Source: an uncultured Algibacter sp.
GTDB lineage: Bacteria > Bacteroidota > Bacteroidia > Flavobacteriales > Flavobacteriaceae
Assembly: GCF_947487605.1 (NCBI RefSeq)
Contig: NZ_CANKXK010000009.1
Location: 1-64,000 of the forward strand
Length of the DNA: 64,000 bases
Reading direction: 5' to 3'
Position 1 is the stretch's first letter. Each line of letters opens with the position of its first letter. Positions 41,200 to 49,901 of the stretch are shown one piece after another. The notes beneath the pieces were generated by a model. The model searched no databases, was not told the origin of the DNA, and saw nothing but the letters and a program-made list of their open reading frames with translations. The position numbers and the translations under genes were made by a program.

Positions 41200-42015
41200 T
41201 TGTGTAGTGTGTTTCCAGATGTAATGCCTTTTGTTTTTGAAAATAAATATCAAACAAAAACGATAGATTTTGCTAACCCAAAAGCTGTTAAAGCACTAAA
41301 CACAGCTTTGTTGTTTAAAGATTATAATATAACGTTTTGGGAGTTTCCAGATACTAATTTATGCCCGCCTATTCCAGGGCGGGTGGATTATATTCATCAT
41401 GTTGCTGATTTATTAAAATCATCAAAAATCACAAACGATATACATGTTTTAGACATTGGTACGGGAGCAAGTTGTATCTATCCCATTTTAGGAAACGCAG
41501 AATATAATTGGCGTTTCGTAGCAACTGATATTGATAAAAACTCATTGAAATTTGCTCAGAAAATCATCGATAAAAATAATTTGAATGATGCAATTATTTT
41601 ACGCCATCAAAAAGAGGTGTCACAAGTTTTTAAAGGTGTTTTAAATACAGAGGATGCTTTTTCGGTATCTATTTGTAATCCACCTTTTTATAAATCTGAA
41701 GCCGAAGCATTAGATGCAACTTCAAGTAAACTAAAGGGTTTGAAGAAGGGTGATAAATCAGTTATTAGAAACTTCTCTGGAACTCAAAATGAACTTTGGT
41801 ATAAAGGTGGAGAAAAAGCATTTATTCATAACTATCTTTACGAAAGTTCATTGTATAAAAACCAATGCATTTGGTTTACAACCTTAGTTTCGAAAAAGGA
41901 TTTGGTAAAAGGCATATACATGTCTTTAAAGAAATTAGGAGCTACAGATATTAAAACTATTACTATGGGGCAAGGGAATAAAATATCAAGAATTGTAGCT
42001 TGGTCTTATAAATGA
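41200..42015 (+). CDS. rlmF: 23S rRNA (adenine-1618-N6)-methyltransferase RlmF
   Basis: A SAM-dependent methyltransferase with VLDIGTGASCIYPILG (SAM site) and SICNPPFYKSEAEA (NPPF catalytic motif). KALNTALL and TKTIDFANP near the start are also RlmF-like. The listed start is the track TTG, but the family N-terminus is readable in frame upstream: HPKNKHKSGYDFEAL from about 41158. That frame has no ATG, GTG or TTG before its stop at 41128; only ATA (41131) and ATC (41137) are available. The true start is therefore unusual or damaged, and the full protein is probably about 14-23 residues longer. Confidence 0.88.
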   Translation: MCSVFPDVMPFVFENKYQTKTIDFANPKAVKALNTALLFKDYNITFWEFPDTNLCPPIPGRVDYIHHVADLLKSSKITNDIHVLDIGTGASCIYPILGNAEYNWRFVATDIDKNSLKFAQKIIDKNNLNDAIILRHQKEVSQVFKGVLNTEDAFSVSICNPPFYKSEAEALDATSSKLKGLKKGDKSVIRNFSGTQNELWYKGGEKAFIHNYLYESSLYKNQCIWFTTLVSKKDLVKGIYMSLKKLGATDIKTITMGQGNKISRIVAWSYK

Positions 42016-42019
42016 ATAA

Positions 42020-42054
42020 GTATCGAAAACTACATTTTGCGTAGCTTTCGATAC
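42020..42054. terminator. Bidirectional hairpin between rlmF and DUF2490
   Basis: GTATCGAAAACTAC pairs with GTAGCTTTCGATAC (one mismatch) around a 7-nt loop, between two convergent genes. The following T-run is short, so the terminator call is moderate. Confidence 0.5.
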
Positions 42055-42084
42055 CATTTTCAATTGAATGTCACTCCAAATATT

Positions 42085-42765
42085 TTATGTTTTCTTTCTT
42101 AAATCCATTTTATAAAACAGTCCTAATTGTAACCTGTGCAAGCTTAACTTTTTAATAGCTCTATTGAGGTAACCAACTTGAATATTTACAGATTTTGAGG
42201 CATTAATACCCAAAGCGGTATAAAAGCGATTCTCTGAAAAAGCATCTACTTTTTTGGTTTGAAGAGTTGTAAGATATTCATTGTGAATACGGATGAAGAA
42301 GGTTTTATCAAGCGCTATCTTGGTACCTAGTCTATAACGTAGTCTATTATGTGTAACGTTTGGTCCAGATTTGTTAAGAAAACGGTGTTCCACTCTAAAC
42401 CTATGGTCTATAGGAAGTTTAAATAGTTTATGTTTATAACCAACCTGTTCAGATAAACGATTTTCAAAAGTATGTGCCCCATTTGTTTCGAAGCCACTAT
42501 CAATATCTGCATATCCGTAAGCTAATGTAGTCGTCAATTTTGGTGTTACATAATAGTTTATTGAGAGGTTGTATAAAATAAAGTTGAAGTTATCCACAAA
42601 TTCATAGTCCCAAGCTTGAATTAAAGTACTAATACTTGTTTTGTCAGAAATTTTATGATTTCCAAAAAAAGTAAACCAAGAGCCTAATTTTTCCTCAACA
42701 GGTGATTGAGCAAAAGTGCTGTTAAAACTTAAAATAAGTAATAAAAGGGCGATATTACGTTTCAT
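42085..42765 (-). CDS. Exported DUF2490 protein (outer-membrane barrel-like)
   Basis: A protein of 226 residues starting MKRNIALLLLILSFNSTFAQ (signal peptide). The mature part is all beta, with alternating strands (FILYNLSINYYVTPKLTTTLAYGYAD, HRFRVEHRFLNKSG, NIQVGYLNRAIKKLSLHRLQLGLFYKM) typical of DUF2490 barrels in Bacteroidota. It is probably in the outer membrane; its role is unknown. The start was moved from 42828 to 42765, since the track start lies on the far side of the pckA terminator. Confidence 0.85.
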   Translation of the reverse strand: MKRNIALLLLILSFNSTFAQSPVEEKLGSWFTFFGNHKISDKTSISTLIQAWDYEFVDNFNFILYNLSINYYVTPKLTTTLAYGYADIDSGFETNGAHTFENRLSEQVGYKHKLFKLPIDHRFRVEHRFLNKSGPNVTHNRLRYRLGTKIALDKTFFIRIHNEYLTTLQTKKVDAFSENRFYTALGINASKSVNIQVGYLNRAIKKLSLHRLQLGLFYKMDLRKKT

Positions 42766-42793
42766 ATCAAATGAAGTTAAGTAAATGAAATAT

Positions 42794-42820
42794 AAAAGGA
42801 GCTCCATTCGAGCTCCTTTT
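42794..42820 (-). terminator. Terminator of pckA
   Basis: A perfect 11-bp stem, AAAAGGAGCTC / GAGCTCCTTTT, with a CATTC loop. It lies 19 nt past the pckA stop and ahead of the DUF2490 start. Confidence 0.85.
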
Positions 42821-42839
42821 ATGGTCAAATAAGAACCTA

Positions 42840-44465
42840 TTAAAAGTGTTCGTGTAAGTGATGGTGTTCATCAATTAGTGGTCCACCTTCAATAATTTGT
42901 TCTGATGCTTGATGCGCAAATTTTTCAAAGTTTAGGTGGAATGAATGTGCTAGTTGAATAGCTTTACCCACATATGCACCTTTTTGCAACCAAGTATTCA
43001 TTGGATCTAAAATCTCAGTTGGTACACCAGGACAGTATTTCGGCATATATAATCCGAATATAAAGTTTTGTTCGTAATCAACATTGTCTAAATCCCCATT
43101 AAGGATTGCAGTAATCATGGCTCTTGTGTATTTTAATTTTATACGAGATCCCACACCGTAAGGTCCTGCGCTCCATCCTGTGTTTATTAACCAAACATTT
43201 ACACCAGCTTCAGTCATTTTTTTACTTAACATTTCGCCATATACAGTTGGGTGTAATGGCATAAATGGTTCTCCAAAACATGCAGAGAAAGATGGTACTG
43301 GTTCAGTAATTCCAGCTTCTGTTCCAGCTACTTTTGCAGTATAACCAGAGATGAAATGGTAAGCTGCTTGTCCAGGTGTTAATTTAGATACTGGAGGTAA
43401 TACACCAAAAGCATCACAGGTTAAGAAGAAAATATTCTTAGGATTTTTTGCGTATAAGGTCTCTTGAATGTTATCAATATGATAAATAGGATAACTTACA
43501 CGAGTGTTTTGCGTAATAGTACTATCTTCATAGTCTGGTTCTCCATCATCTTTAAAAACGACATTTTCAAGAAGTGCTCCTGGTTTAACAGCTCTAAAGA
43601 TATCTGGTTCTTTTTCTTCTGTTAGGTCAATTACTTTTGCATAGCATCCACCTTCAAAGTTAAAAATGGTATTGTCTGGAGTCCAACCATGTTCATCATC
43701 ACCAATTAGTTTTCTTTCTGGGTCTGCAGATAAAGTGGTTTTTCCTGTACCAGATAATCCAAAGAAAATAGCAGTATCTCCAAATTTACCAACATTAGCA
43801 GAACAGTGCATAGGTAATACGTTTTTTTCGGTTGGTAAAATTAAATTTAAAGCAGAAAATATGCCTTTTTTCATCTCACCAGTATAAGCCGAACCTCCTA
43901 CTAATGCAATTTTTTGTGTAAAGTTTAAAATAGAGAAGTTACCTTGACGAATGCCATATGCTTTTGGGTCTGGACATTCATATCCAGGAGCACAAAGAAT
44001 TAGCCAATCTTCTTTAAAGTTTTCTAGTTCTTTTTCGCTTGGTCTTAAAAACATATTATAAATAAACATATTAGACCATGGTAATTCGGTAACTGTTCTA
44101 ATATTTGTTCTGTATTCAGGTTCTGCACAAACATAGCCATCTCTAGCATAGATTTCTTTTCCAGAAAGGTATTTAGCTATTTCATTTTTAAGCTTGTCGA
44201 AGTTTTCTGGTGAAACCGGTTTATTTGTTTTTCCCCACCAAACTTTATCTGCTGTGTAGGCATCTTTAACTAAAAAACGGTCTTTAGGAGATCGTCCTGT
44301 AAATTTCCCTGTGTTAATGGCAAGTGTTCCATTTGCTGTTTCTTTACCCAGTCCTTTGTCAATGGTAATTTGCTGAAGTTCCTTTGGTGATAAATTCCAA
44401 TTTACTTTAACGTCTTTGATACCGTATTGGTTCAAGTCGGGATGTTTTGTTGCTGTTGTTTCCAT
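42840..44465 (-). CDS. pckA: Phosphoenolpyruvate carboxykinase (ATP)
   Basis: This 541-residue enzyme turns oxaloacetate and ATP into PEP and CO2 for gluconeogenesis. The key motifs are present: GKFTGRSPKDRF near the N-terminus, GLSGTGKTTLSADPERKLIGDDEHGW (kinase P-loop and metal site), NFEGGCYAKVI, and SRIKLKYTRAMITA. The end is His-rich (DEHHHLHEHF). The length is typical of the ATP form. The gene follows an SLC13 carrier gene with a 37-nt gap, so dicarboxylate uptake and gluconeogenesis may be co-expressed. Confidence 0.97.
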   Translation of the reverse strand: METTATKHPDLNQYGIKDVKVNWNLSPKELQQITIDKGLGKETANGTLAINTGKFTGRSPKDRFLVKDAYTADKVWWGKTNKPVSPENFDKLKNEIAKYLSGKEIYARDGYVCAEPEYRTNIRTVTELPWSNMFIYNMFLRPSEKELENFKEDWLILCAPGYECPDPKAYGIRQGNFSILNFTQKIALVGGSAYTGEMKKGIFSALNLILPTEKNVLPMHCSANVGKFGDTAIFFGLSGTGKTTLSADPERKLIGDDEHGWTPDNTIFNFEGGCYAKVIDLTEEKEPDIFRAVKPGALLENVVFKDDGEPDYEDSTITQNTRVSYPIYHIDNIQETLYAKNPKNIFFLTCDAFGVLPPVSKLTPGQAAYHFISGYTAKVAGTEAGITEPVPSFSACFGEPFMPLHPTVYGEMLSKKMTEAGVNVWLINTGWSAGPYGVGSRIKLKYTRAMITAILNGDLDNVDYEQNFIFGLYMPKYCPGVPTEILDPMNTWLQKGAYVGKAIQLAHSFHLNFEKFAHQASEQIIEGGPLIDEHHHLHEHF

Positions 44466-44502
44466 TTTGATTTAATTTAAAAGGTTCTTATTAATATTTA
44501 AT

Positions 44503-46344
44503 TTAAAAGGGCCATATTATTGGCACAAGTATTAGTGACACAATTAGAAATAAAAGTAGAAGTGGTGCGCCTACTTTTAAGTAATTCATAAATTTATATC
44601 CACCTGCCGTCATTACCATAGCATTTGTTGTTGTCCCGATAGGTGTTAAAAAAGCTGTCGAGGCGCTAATTGCAACTACAATCATAAACGGTTCTGGCGA
44701 AAGACTTAATGAGTTGGCTGCAAGAATAGCTATTGGTGCCATTAGTACAGCTGTAGCAGAGTTGTTAATTACTTGGCTAAAAGTTGTTGTTAGCATGAAT
44801 ACCCCACCTAAAAGTACAATGGGATGAATGCTTCCTAAATAGTCTACAAGTCCGTTGGCAATTAATTGAGCGGTTCCAGTTTTTTGCAAGGCAATACCCA
44901 TAGGTATCATAGCAGCAATCATAACTACGCTTGTCCAACTAATTCCTTTGTATGCTTTGTTAATTGGAACACAACCTGTTAATAGAATAATGCCAGCAGA
45001 AATTAAAGCTGCAATCGACCCTGGTACTATTTTAAATACCATGAAAATAATCATTAGTATTAATGCGCCTAGGGCAATAAATGATTTTGGACTTAAACTT
45101 TCAACGTTCTTAGCCATACCTTCTGGACTGCCAATGATAACTAAGTTTTCATGTTGTTTTTTCAAATCTTCAATATGCTCCCAAGTACCTCTTATTAAAA
45201 AGGCATCTCCAGCTTTTACAATAATTTCTTTTTCTAGTATCGGTTTTTTATTTCTTGAAGCTGCTAGTAATTGAATACCAAATCGTTTAAAGTAGTCTCC
45301 TAATTTGTATTTTCTACCAACAAGAATAGAGTTTGGGTTTACAATAATTTCAGTCATTCCAACCTCTTGATTTATAAGATTATGCTTCAGTTCGTCTGTA
45401 ATTGGTTCTAGAGGCAAAAGTCCTAATCTAAACGTAATCATCATTCTGTTAATAGCTTCAGTATCTCCTTTTACAGTAATTATGTCGTGATACATAAACT
45501 CTGTGCTAGGATCTGGAAACTCAATAAATGTTGGTATTTTTTTTAATAGATTTGGATGCCTTCTTCTAATACGAATAATAGAGACGTTGTATTTTTTTTC
45601 AAATTGCCATGCTTCTATTTTGGTGTTTAATAAGGGCGAAATGGATCTAACACGTAATCGGTAATAACCACTATCAATTTTATAGGCTTCAATCCAATTG
45701 TGTAGTGTAGATTCTATATTAACAGGCTTGTTGTTTGTTTTGTTTTTTGGTAATAGCTTATGGCCAACATATCTAAAGTAAACCAAAGCAATGATTAATA
45801 ATGGCAAGCCAATTAATGCAAATTCAAAGAATGAAAACCCTTCAAAACCTGCTTCAATAAGTGCATTACTAGCAATAATGTTAGGAGGTGTTCCAGTTAA
45901 TGTTAAAAGCCCCCCAGTATTAGAGCCAAAAGCTACAGGCATGAGCATTTTAGAAGGTAAAGTACCTATGCTCCAAGCAGATGAAATGGTTAAAGGCATT
46001 AATGTAGCTACGGTTCCCGTATTACTAACAAATCCAGAAAGTATACCAGCACCTAGTGTTACAATTACTAAAAGTTTAGGAACACTTTTGCCAGCCCACT
46101 CTACAAACTTTTTACCCGCCATGGCAGTCCAACCGGTTTGTGCAATGCCTTCTCCAATAATAAAAAGGGCTGCAATCATTATAACAGTAGGATTACTAAA
46201 GCCACTTAATGTTTCATTAGCGTCTAAAATGCCAGTTAAAAATAAACTAATCATAGATATTAGTGCTACAATATCTGGTGTAAACTTTCCCCAAACAAAG
46301 AGACCAATGGTGATAATTAATATGAGAAGCATTAAATAGATCAT
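44503..46344 (-). CDS. SLC13 / DASS family permease with RCK (TrkA-C) domains
   Basis: A 613-residue membrane carrier. An N-terminal helix set (LIITIGLFVWGKFTPDIVALISMISLFLTGILDANETLSGFSNPTVIMIAALFIIGEGIAQTGW) includes the family SNT motif (FVSNTGTVATLMPL). Two cytosolic TrkA-C-like domains follow (residues about 210-390), then a second helix set (VINNSATAVLMAPIAI; GTTTNAMVMTAGGYKF). It probably takes up dicarboxylates, sulfate or similar anions with Na+. It lies directly upstream of pckA, and a 15-nt repeat occurs on each side of the gap. Confidence 0.9.
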   Translation of the reverse strand: MIYLMLLILIITIGLFVWGKFTPDIVALISMISLFLTGILDANETLSGFSNPTVIMIAALFIIGEGIAQTGWTAMAGKKFVEWAGKSVPKLLVIVTLGAGILSGFVSNTGTVATLMPLTISSAWSIGTLPSKMLMPVAFGSNTGGLLTLTGTPPNIIASNALIEAGFEGFSFFEFALIGLPLLIIALVYFRYVGHKLLPKNKTNNKPVNIESTLHNWIEAYKIDSGYYRLRVRSISPLLNTKIEAWQFEKKYNVSIIRIRRRHPNLLKKIPTFIEFPDPSTEFMYHDIITVKGDTEAINRMMITFRLGLLPLEPITDELKHNLINQEVGMTEIIVNPNSILVGRKYKLGDYFKRFGIQLLAASRNKKPILEKEIIVKAGDAFLIRGTWEHIEDLKKQHENLVIIGSPEGMAKNVESLSPKSFIALGALILMIIFMVFKIVPGSIAALISAGIILLTGCVPINKAYKGISWTSVVMIAAMIPMGIALQKTGTAQLIANGLVDYLGSIHPIVLLGGVFMLTTTFSQVINNSATAVLMAPIAILAANSLSLSPEPFMIVVAISASTAFLTPIGTTTNAMVMTAGGYKFMNYLKVGAPLLLLFLIVSLILVPIIWPF

Positions 46345-46429
46345 ATTTTAAATTAGTTTATTAGATTTAACCGTTATATGGCATTTAATAAATATAGTGT
46401 AAAATTAGGATGGATTGACGTTAATTATT

Positions 46430-46443
46430 ATGACGAATGTCAT
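46430..46443. promoter_or_regulatory. Perfect palindrome ATGAC-N4-GTCAT in the divergent region
   Basis: ATGAC (46430-46434) and GTCAT (46439-46443) flank GAAT in the 270-nt space between the SLC13 gene and bshB1. It is a candidate regulator site. Its length is short enough to arise by chance. Confidence 0.35.
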
Positions 46444-46509
46444 GCTTTTAAATAGCTAGGCATTTTTCAATTATTGTTATATTTAAGAGTTAATTTGTGA
46501 TAAAAGTAT

Positions 46510-46529
46510 TTACGAAGACGTTTTCGTAA
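46510..46529. promoter_or_regulatory. 20-bp dyad TTACGAA-N6-TTCGTAA upstream of bshB1
   Basis: Perfect 7-bp arms are separated by GACGTT, about 86 nt upstream of the bshB1 ATG. It is a strong candidate operator for bshB1 or for the divergent SLC13-pckA unit. Its TTACGA half resembles the sites at 58.77-58.81 kb, but the spacing differs. Confidence 0.5.
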
Positions 46530-46614
46530 TAGTGAGTTATAAGATATTCGAAAAGTTTATTAAATAATTTACCTTTATCACTTATAAGAGTTACCAAAAA
46601 AAAGAATTTTTTAT

Positions 46615-47337
46615 ATGAAATTAGACATATTAGCTATAGGTGCACATCCAGATGATGTTGAATTAGGTTGTGGAGCAACTATAGCAAAAGAGATAGCCAA
46701 TGGGAAAAAGGTTGGTATTATTGATTTAACTCGGGGCGAATTAGGTACTAGAGGTACTGCAGAAACTAGGGATGAAGAATCTTTTAATGCGGGCAAAATC
46801 TTAGGTGTAAAAATGCGTACAAATATGGAGTTTGCTGATGGCTTTTTTGTGAATGATAAAAAACATCAACTAGAAATTATAAAAATGATTCGTAAATACA
46901 AGCCAGAACTTGTTATTTGTAATGCGGTTGATGATAGACATATAGACCACGGAAAAGGGAGTAAGCTAGTTAGTGATGCGTGTTTTTTAAGTGGCTTATT
47001 AAAAATTGACACTAAAATAGAAGATGAAGATGAATGGCAAGAACCTTGGAGGCCAAAGCAAGTATACCATTATATTCAATGGAAAAATTTAACACCCGAT
47101 TTAATTGTTGATGTTTCAGGGTATATGGATAAAAAGTTAGAAGCTGTTTTTGCATATAAAACCCAATTTTATGATGCCAATAGCAATGAGCCAGAAACGC
47201 CTATATCGAGTAAAAATTTTGCCGATAGTGTTATGTATCGTGCTAATGATTTGGGGCGCTTAGTTGGTGTTGAATACGGTGAAGGTTTTACTGTAGAACG
47301 ATTAGTGGCTGTGGATAGCTTATTTCATTTAAAGTAG
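46615..47337 (+). CDS. bshB1: Bacillithiol biosynthesis deacetylase BshB1
   Basis: A 240-residue PIG-L-fold zinc deacetylase. It contains DILAIGAHPDDVELGCGATIAK (zinc His/Asp), DLTRGELGTRGT, EFADGFF and DDRHIDHGKGSKL. It removes the acetyl group from GlcNAc-malate, the second step of bacillithiol synthesis. The organism therefore probably uses bacillithiol as a low-molecular-weight thiol. There is no signal peptide, unlike the PIG-L enzyme at 25.4 kb. It is a single gene facing away from SLC13-pckA. Confidence 0.95.
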   Translation: MKLDILAIGAHPDDVELGCGATIAKEIANGKKVGIIDLTRGELGTRGTAETRDEESFNAGKILGVKMRTNMEFADGFFVNDKKHQLEIIKMIRKYKPELVICNAVDDRHIDHGKGSKLVSDACFLSGLLKIDTKIEDEDEWQEPWRPKQVYHYIQWKNLTPDLIVDVSGYMDKKLEAVFAYKTQFYDANSNEPETPISSKNFADSVMYRANDLGRLVGVEYGEGFTVERLVAVDSLFHLK

Positions 47338-47370
47338 TTACATATTCCAGATAAAATATTAAAAAAGTCT

Positions 47371-47401
47371 TTGTAGATAAGATTGAAATAAATTACATTT
47401 G
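47371..47401 (+). promoter_or_regulatory. Promoter of tRNA-His
   Basis: TTG (47371-47373) and TACATTTG (47394-47401) are spaced by 20 nt, matching the Bacteroidota consensus. The box ends 50 nt before the tRNA, leaving a leader to be processed. Confidence 0.65.
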
Positions 47402-47451
47402 CACCTGTCTGCCGACAAAGGTAGGTACGCATTGAGAAATGCAGTTACACG

Positions 47452-47525
47452 GTGGTTGTAGCTCAGTTGGTTAGAGCATTGGTTTGTGGTACCAAGGGTC
47501 GCCGGTTCGAATCCGGTCTTCCACC
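47452..47525 (+). tRNA. tRNA-His (anticodon GTG)
   Basis: The cloverleaf is complete: D-arm GCTCAGTTGGTTAGAGC, anticodon GTG at 47486-47488, T-arm GCCGG TTCGAAT CCGGT. A G precedes position 1 and can serve as the G-1 that marks tRNA-His. Acceptor pairs 5-68 and 6-67 are U-U mismatches, which I recall as usual in Bacteroidota tRNA-His. The 3' end continues as CCA-like sequence. Confidence 0.95.
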
Positions 47526-47535
47526 CAAAAAGTAA

Positions 47536-47566
47536 AAGCCTTTCAAGAAATTGAAAGGCTTTTTTT
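47536..47566 (+). terminator. Terminator of tRNA-His
   Basis: A perfect 11-bp stem, AAGCCTTTCAA / TTGAAAGGCTT, with a GAAA loop followed by seven or more T. It lies just after the tRNA and before the convergent peptidase gene. Confidence 0.88.
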
Positions 47567-47584
47567 GTTATTCGTAAATATAAT

Positions 47585-48598
47585 TTAATCTAGTTTTACT
47601 CGTTCATCACGATTAGCCAGCTCCCAAGCGGTGTGAAAAATTAACCGCGCTCTAGTTTCTAAAAAGGCATAATTTATTTTATCTGGTGTGTCGCTTGGTC
47701 TATGATAATCATCATGCGTTCCATTAAAATAAAAGATAACAGGAATATTATTTTTTGCAAAGTTGTAATGGTCTGAACGATAATAGAAACGGTTTGGATC
47801 GTTATCGTCATTATAGGTATAATCGAACTCCATGTTAAAGTACTGTTTATTAACCGCCTCAGATACATTGTGCAATTCTTTACTTAATTTATCCGAACCT
47901 ATTAAATATAAATAATTGTCTTTGCCTTCATGTTTTGGGTCGATGCGACCAATCATATCTATATTAAGATTGGCAATTGTGTTTTTTAAAGGAAAAACAG
48001 GATCAACATCGGCGTAATATCTTGAGCCAAAAAGGCCGATTTCTTCACCAGTAACATGTAAGAATAAAATAGAACGTTTAGGGCCATTACCCTTGTTTTT
48101 TGCTTCTTTAAAAGCTTCAGCAATTTCAATCATGGCAACTGTTCCAGAGCCATCATCATCTGCACCATTATTAATATCTCCATTGCCTGAGATTCCTATA
48201 TGATCTAAGTGAGACGAAATAACAATAATTTCATCTAGTTTTTCAGAACCTTTTATGTAAGCCAAAACATTTTCAGAATCTTTAATATTGCTTTTGTTGA
48301 AGTATGAAGCTGGTATTTCTTGAAAATAGTCGTCTTTTCCTAAGGGCGAAGGTACGCCCATTTTAATGTATTGGGTCTTTATAAATTCAACTGCTTTTTT
48401 TTGCCCAGGCTCCCCAGTTTTTCTACCCTCAAATTCATTTGAAGCATAAGTAAAAAGCATTGTTTTTAGTTCGTCTGCGGTAATAGTCTTAGCAAATTCA
48501 GTAACACCTTCAACATTTTTTGAAGATTTATTGTTTTGTGAAGAACTGCATGATATTACTAGCAATGACGTGCATAATATTAAAGCTATTTTTTTCAT
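47585..48598 (-). CDS. M28 family zinc peptidase, lipoprotein (copy 1)
   Basis: A 337-residue metallopeptidase with a lipoprotein signal (MKKIALILCTSLLVISC). A linker follows, then the M28 catalytic domain: VISSHLDHIG, NNGADDDGSGTVAMIEIAEAF (bridging Asp), LHVTGEEIGLFGS (Glu-Glu), NIDMIGRID and DDYHRPSDTPDKI (final His). All zinc ligands appear intact. It is anchored facing the periplasm or outside and would cut N-terminal residues from peptides. A clear paralogue lies 125 nt upstream on the same strand. Confidence 0.92.
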   Translation of the reverse strand: MKKIALILCTSLLVISCSSSQNNKSSKNVEGVTEFAKTITADELKTMLFTYASNEFEGRKTGEPGQKKAVEFIKTQYIKMGVPSPLGKDDYFQEIPASYFNKSNIKDSENVLAYIKGSEKLDEIIVISSHLDHIGISGNGDINNGADDDGSGTVAMIEIAEAFKEAKNKGNGPKRSILFLHVTGEEIGLFGSRYYADVDPVFPLKNTIANLNIDMIGRIDPKHEGKDNYLYLIGSDKLSKELHNVSEAVNKQYFNMEFDYTYNDDNDPNRFYYRSDHYNFAKNNIPVIFYFNGTHDDYHRPSDTPDKINYAFLETRARLIFHTAWELANRDERVKLD

Positions 48599-48723
48599 TG
48601 GATACTATCTGTTTTTAAAATCAAATCTAATAAACCATGATATTAGTTAAGTATAGTCTATCTAATTCAGGATTTATTGGCTAATAATACAAAAATGCGA
48701 ACTAACTTTAAGTCTGTTTTAGT

Positions 48724-49776
48724 CTATTTTAACAAAACATTTTCCTTATCTGTGGCTAACCTATTAGGCTGATTTGCTATTTGCCATGCAGTTGCAAAAA
48801 TAAGTCTAGCTCTTTTTTGTAATAGTGCGTAATTTATTTTGTCTGGTGTGTCTGTGCTTTTATGATAATCTTCGTGCTCTCCGTTAAAATAAAAAATAAC
48901 TGGAATACCATGTTTTGCAAAATTATAATGATCTGATCGTGAGTAATATTGATTTCTATCGCGCTCAGAATTATAACGATAATCTATATTAATATTATAG
49001 TAAGTATTATTTACTGTTTCCGAAATATAGTGTAGCTCCTTACTAAGCCTATTCGAGCCTATAAGATAAATATAGTTTTCATTGTTTTCATGAATTTGGT
49101 CAACGCGCCCAATCATGTCAATATTTAGGTTTGCAATGGTATTTTTAAGAGGAAAAACAGGATGTTGCGTGTAAAATTCCGATCCCATTTTTCCAATTTC
49201 TTCAGCTGTTAAATGAAGAAATAAGATGCTTCTTTTTGGACCATAACCGTCTCTTTTGGCTTGGTTAAACGCTTGAGCTATTTCCATGATGGCTACTGTG
49301 CCAGATCCATCATCATCTGCACCATGATTAACTTTTCCATCTTCGGTAATGCCTAAATGGTCTAAATGGGCAGAAATAATAATTACTTCTTCTGGCTTTT
49401 CGGAACCTTTAATGAATGCTAAAACATTCTCCGAAGCTTTTATATCTTTAAAGAAAAAAGATTTAGGGATAATCTGGTAATAATTTGAACCTTCATAAGG
49501 TGAGGCTATTTCCTCATTAATGTAATAATCCTTCAGAAAATTTGCAGCCAACTTTTGTCCTAGTTCACCAACTTCTCTCCCTTGAAATTCATCTGATGAA
49601 AATTTATACAGATGCTTGCTCAATTCTTTACTAGTTATAGTATTTGCATATTTTACAACCTTAGTACTATCTACAAGTTTAATACTGTTTTTAAGGTTTT
49701 CAATTTTTGTGGAGTACTTTTCTGTGGCGCATGTCCCTAATAGTGTAAAAACAGACAGAATACAAAAGGCTTTCAT
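48724..49776 (-). CDS. M28 family zinc peptidase, lipoprotein (copy 2)
   Basis: This 350-residue paralogue of the neighbour has the same motifs: IISAHLDHLGITEDGKVNHGADDDGSGTVAIMEIAQAF, LHLTAEEIGKMGS, NIDMIGRV and EDYHKSTDTPDKINYALL. The signal sequence MKAFCILSVFTLLGTC has a lipobox-like LGTC. The zinc ligands appear intact. The two copies probably arose by tandem duplication; the N-terminal 60 residues have diverged most, which may reflect different substrate access. Confidence 0.92.
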   Translation of the reverse strand: MKAFCILSVFTLLGTCATEKYSTKIENLKNSIKLVDSTKVVKYANTITSKELSKHLYKFSSDEFQGREVGELGQKLAANFLKDYYINEEIASPYEGSNYYQIIPKSFFFKDIKASENVLAFIKGSEKPEEVIIISAHLDHLGITEDGKVNHGADDDGSGTVAIMEIAQAFNQAKRDGYGPKRSILFLHLTAEEIGKMGSEFYTQHPVFPLKNTIANLNIDMIGRVDQIHENNENYIYLIGSNRLSKELHYISETVNNTYYNINIDYRYNSERDRNQYYSRSDHYNFAKHGIPVIFYFNGEHEDYHKSTDTPDKINYALLQKRARLIFATAWQIANQPNRLATDKENVLLK

Positions 49777-49901
49777 GTGTAAATATTAATGATCACGTGT
49801 AACCAGCAAATAATTATTTCTGAGGGGATAAGAAAAGTTTTTTATGCTCGTTTCATTAAAAATGATGAGCAAATATATTAAAAAACGTAAAAAAACGACT
49901 A

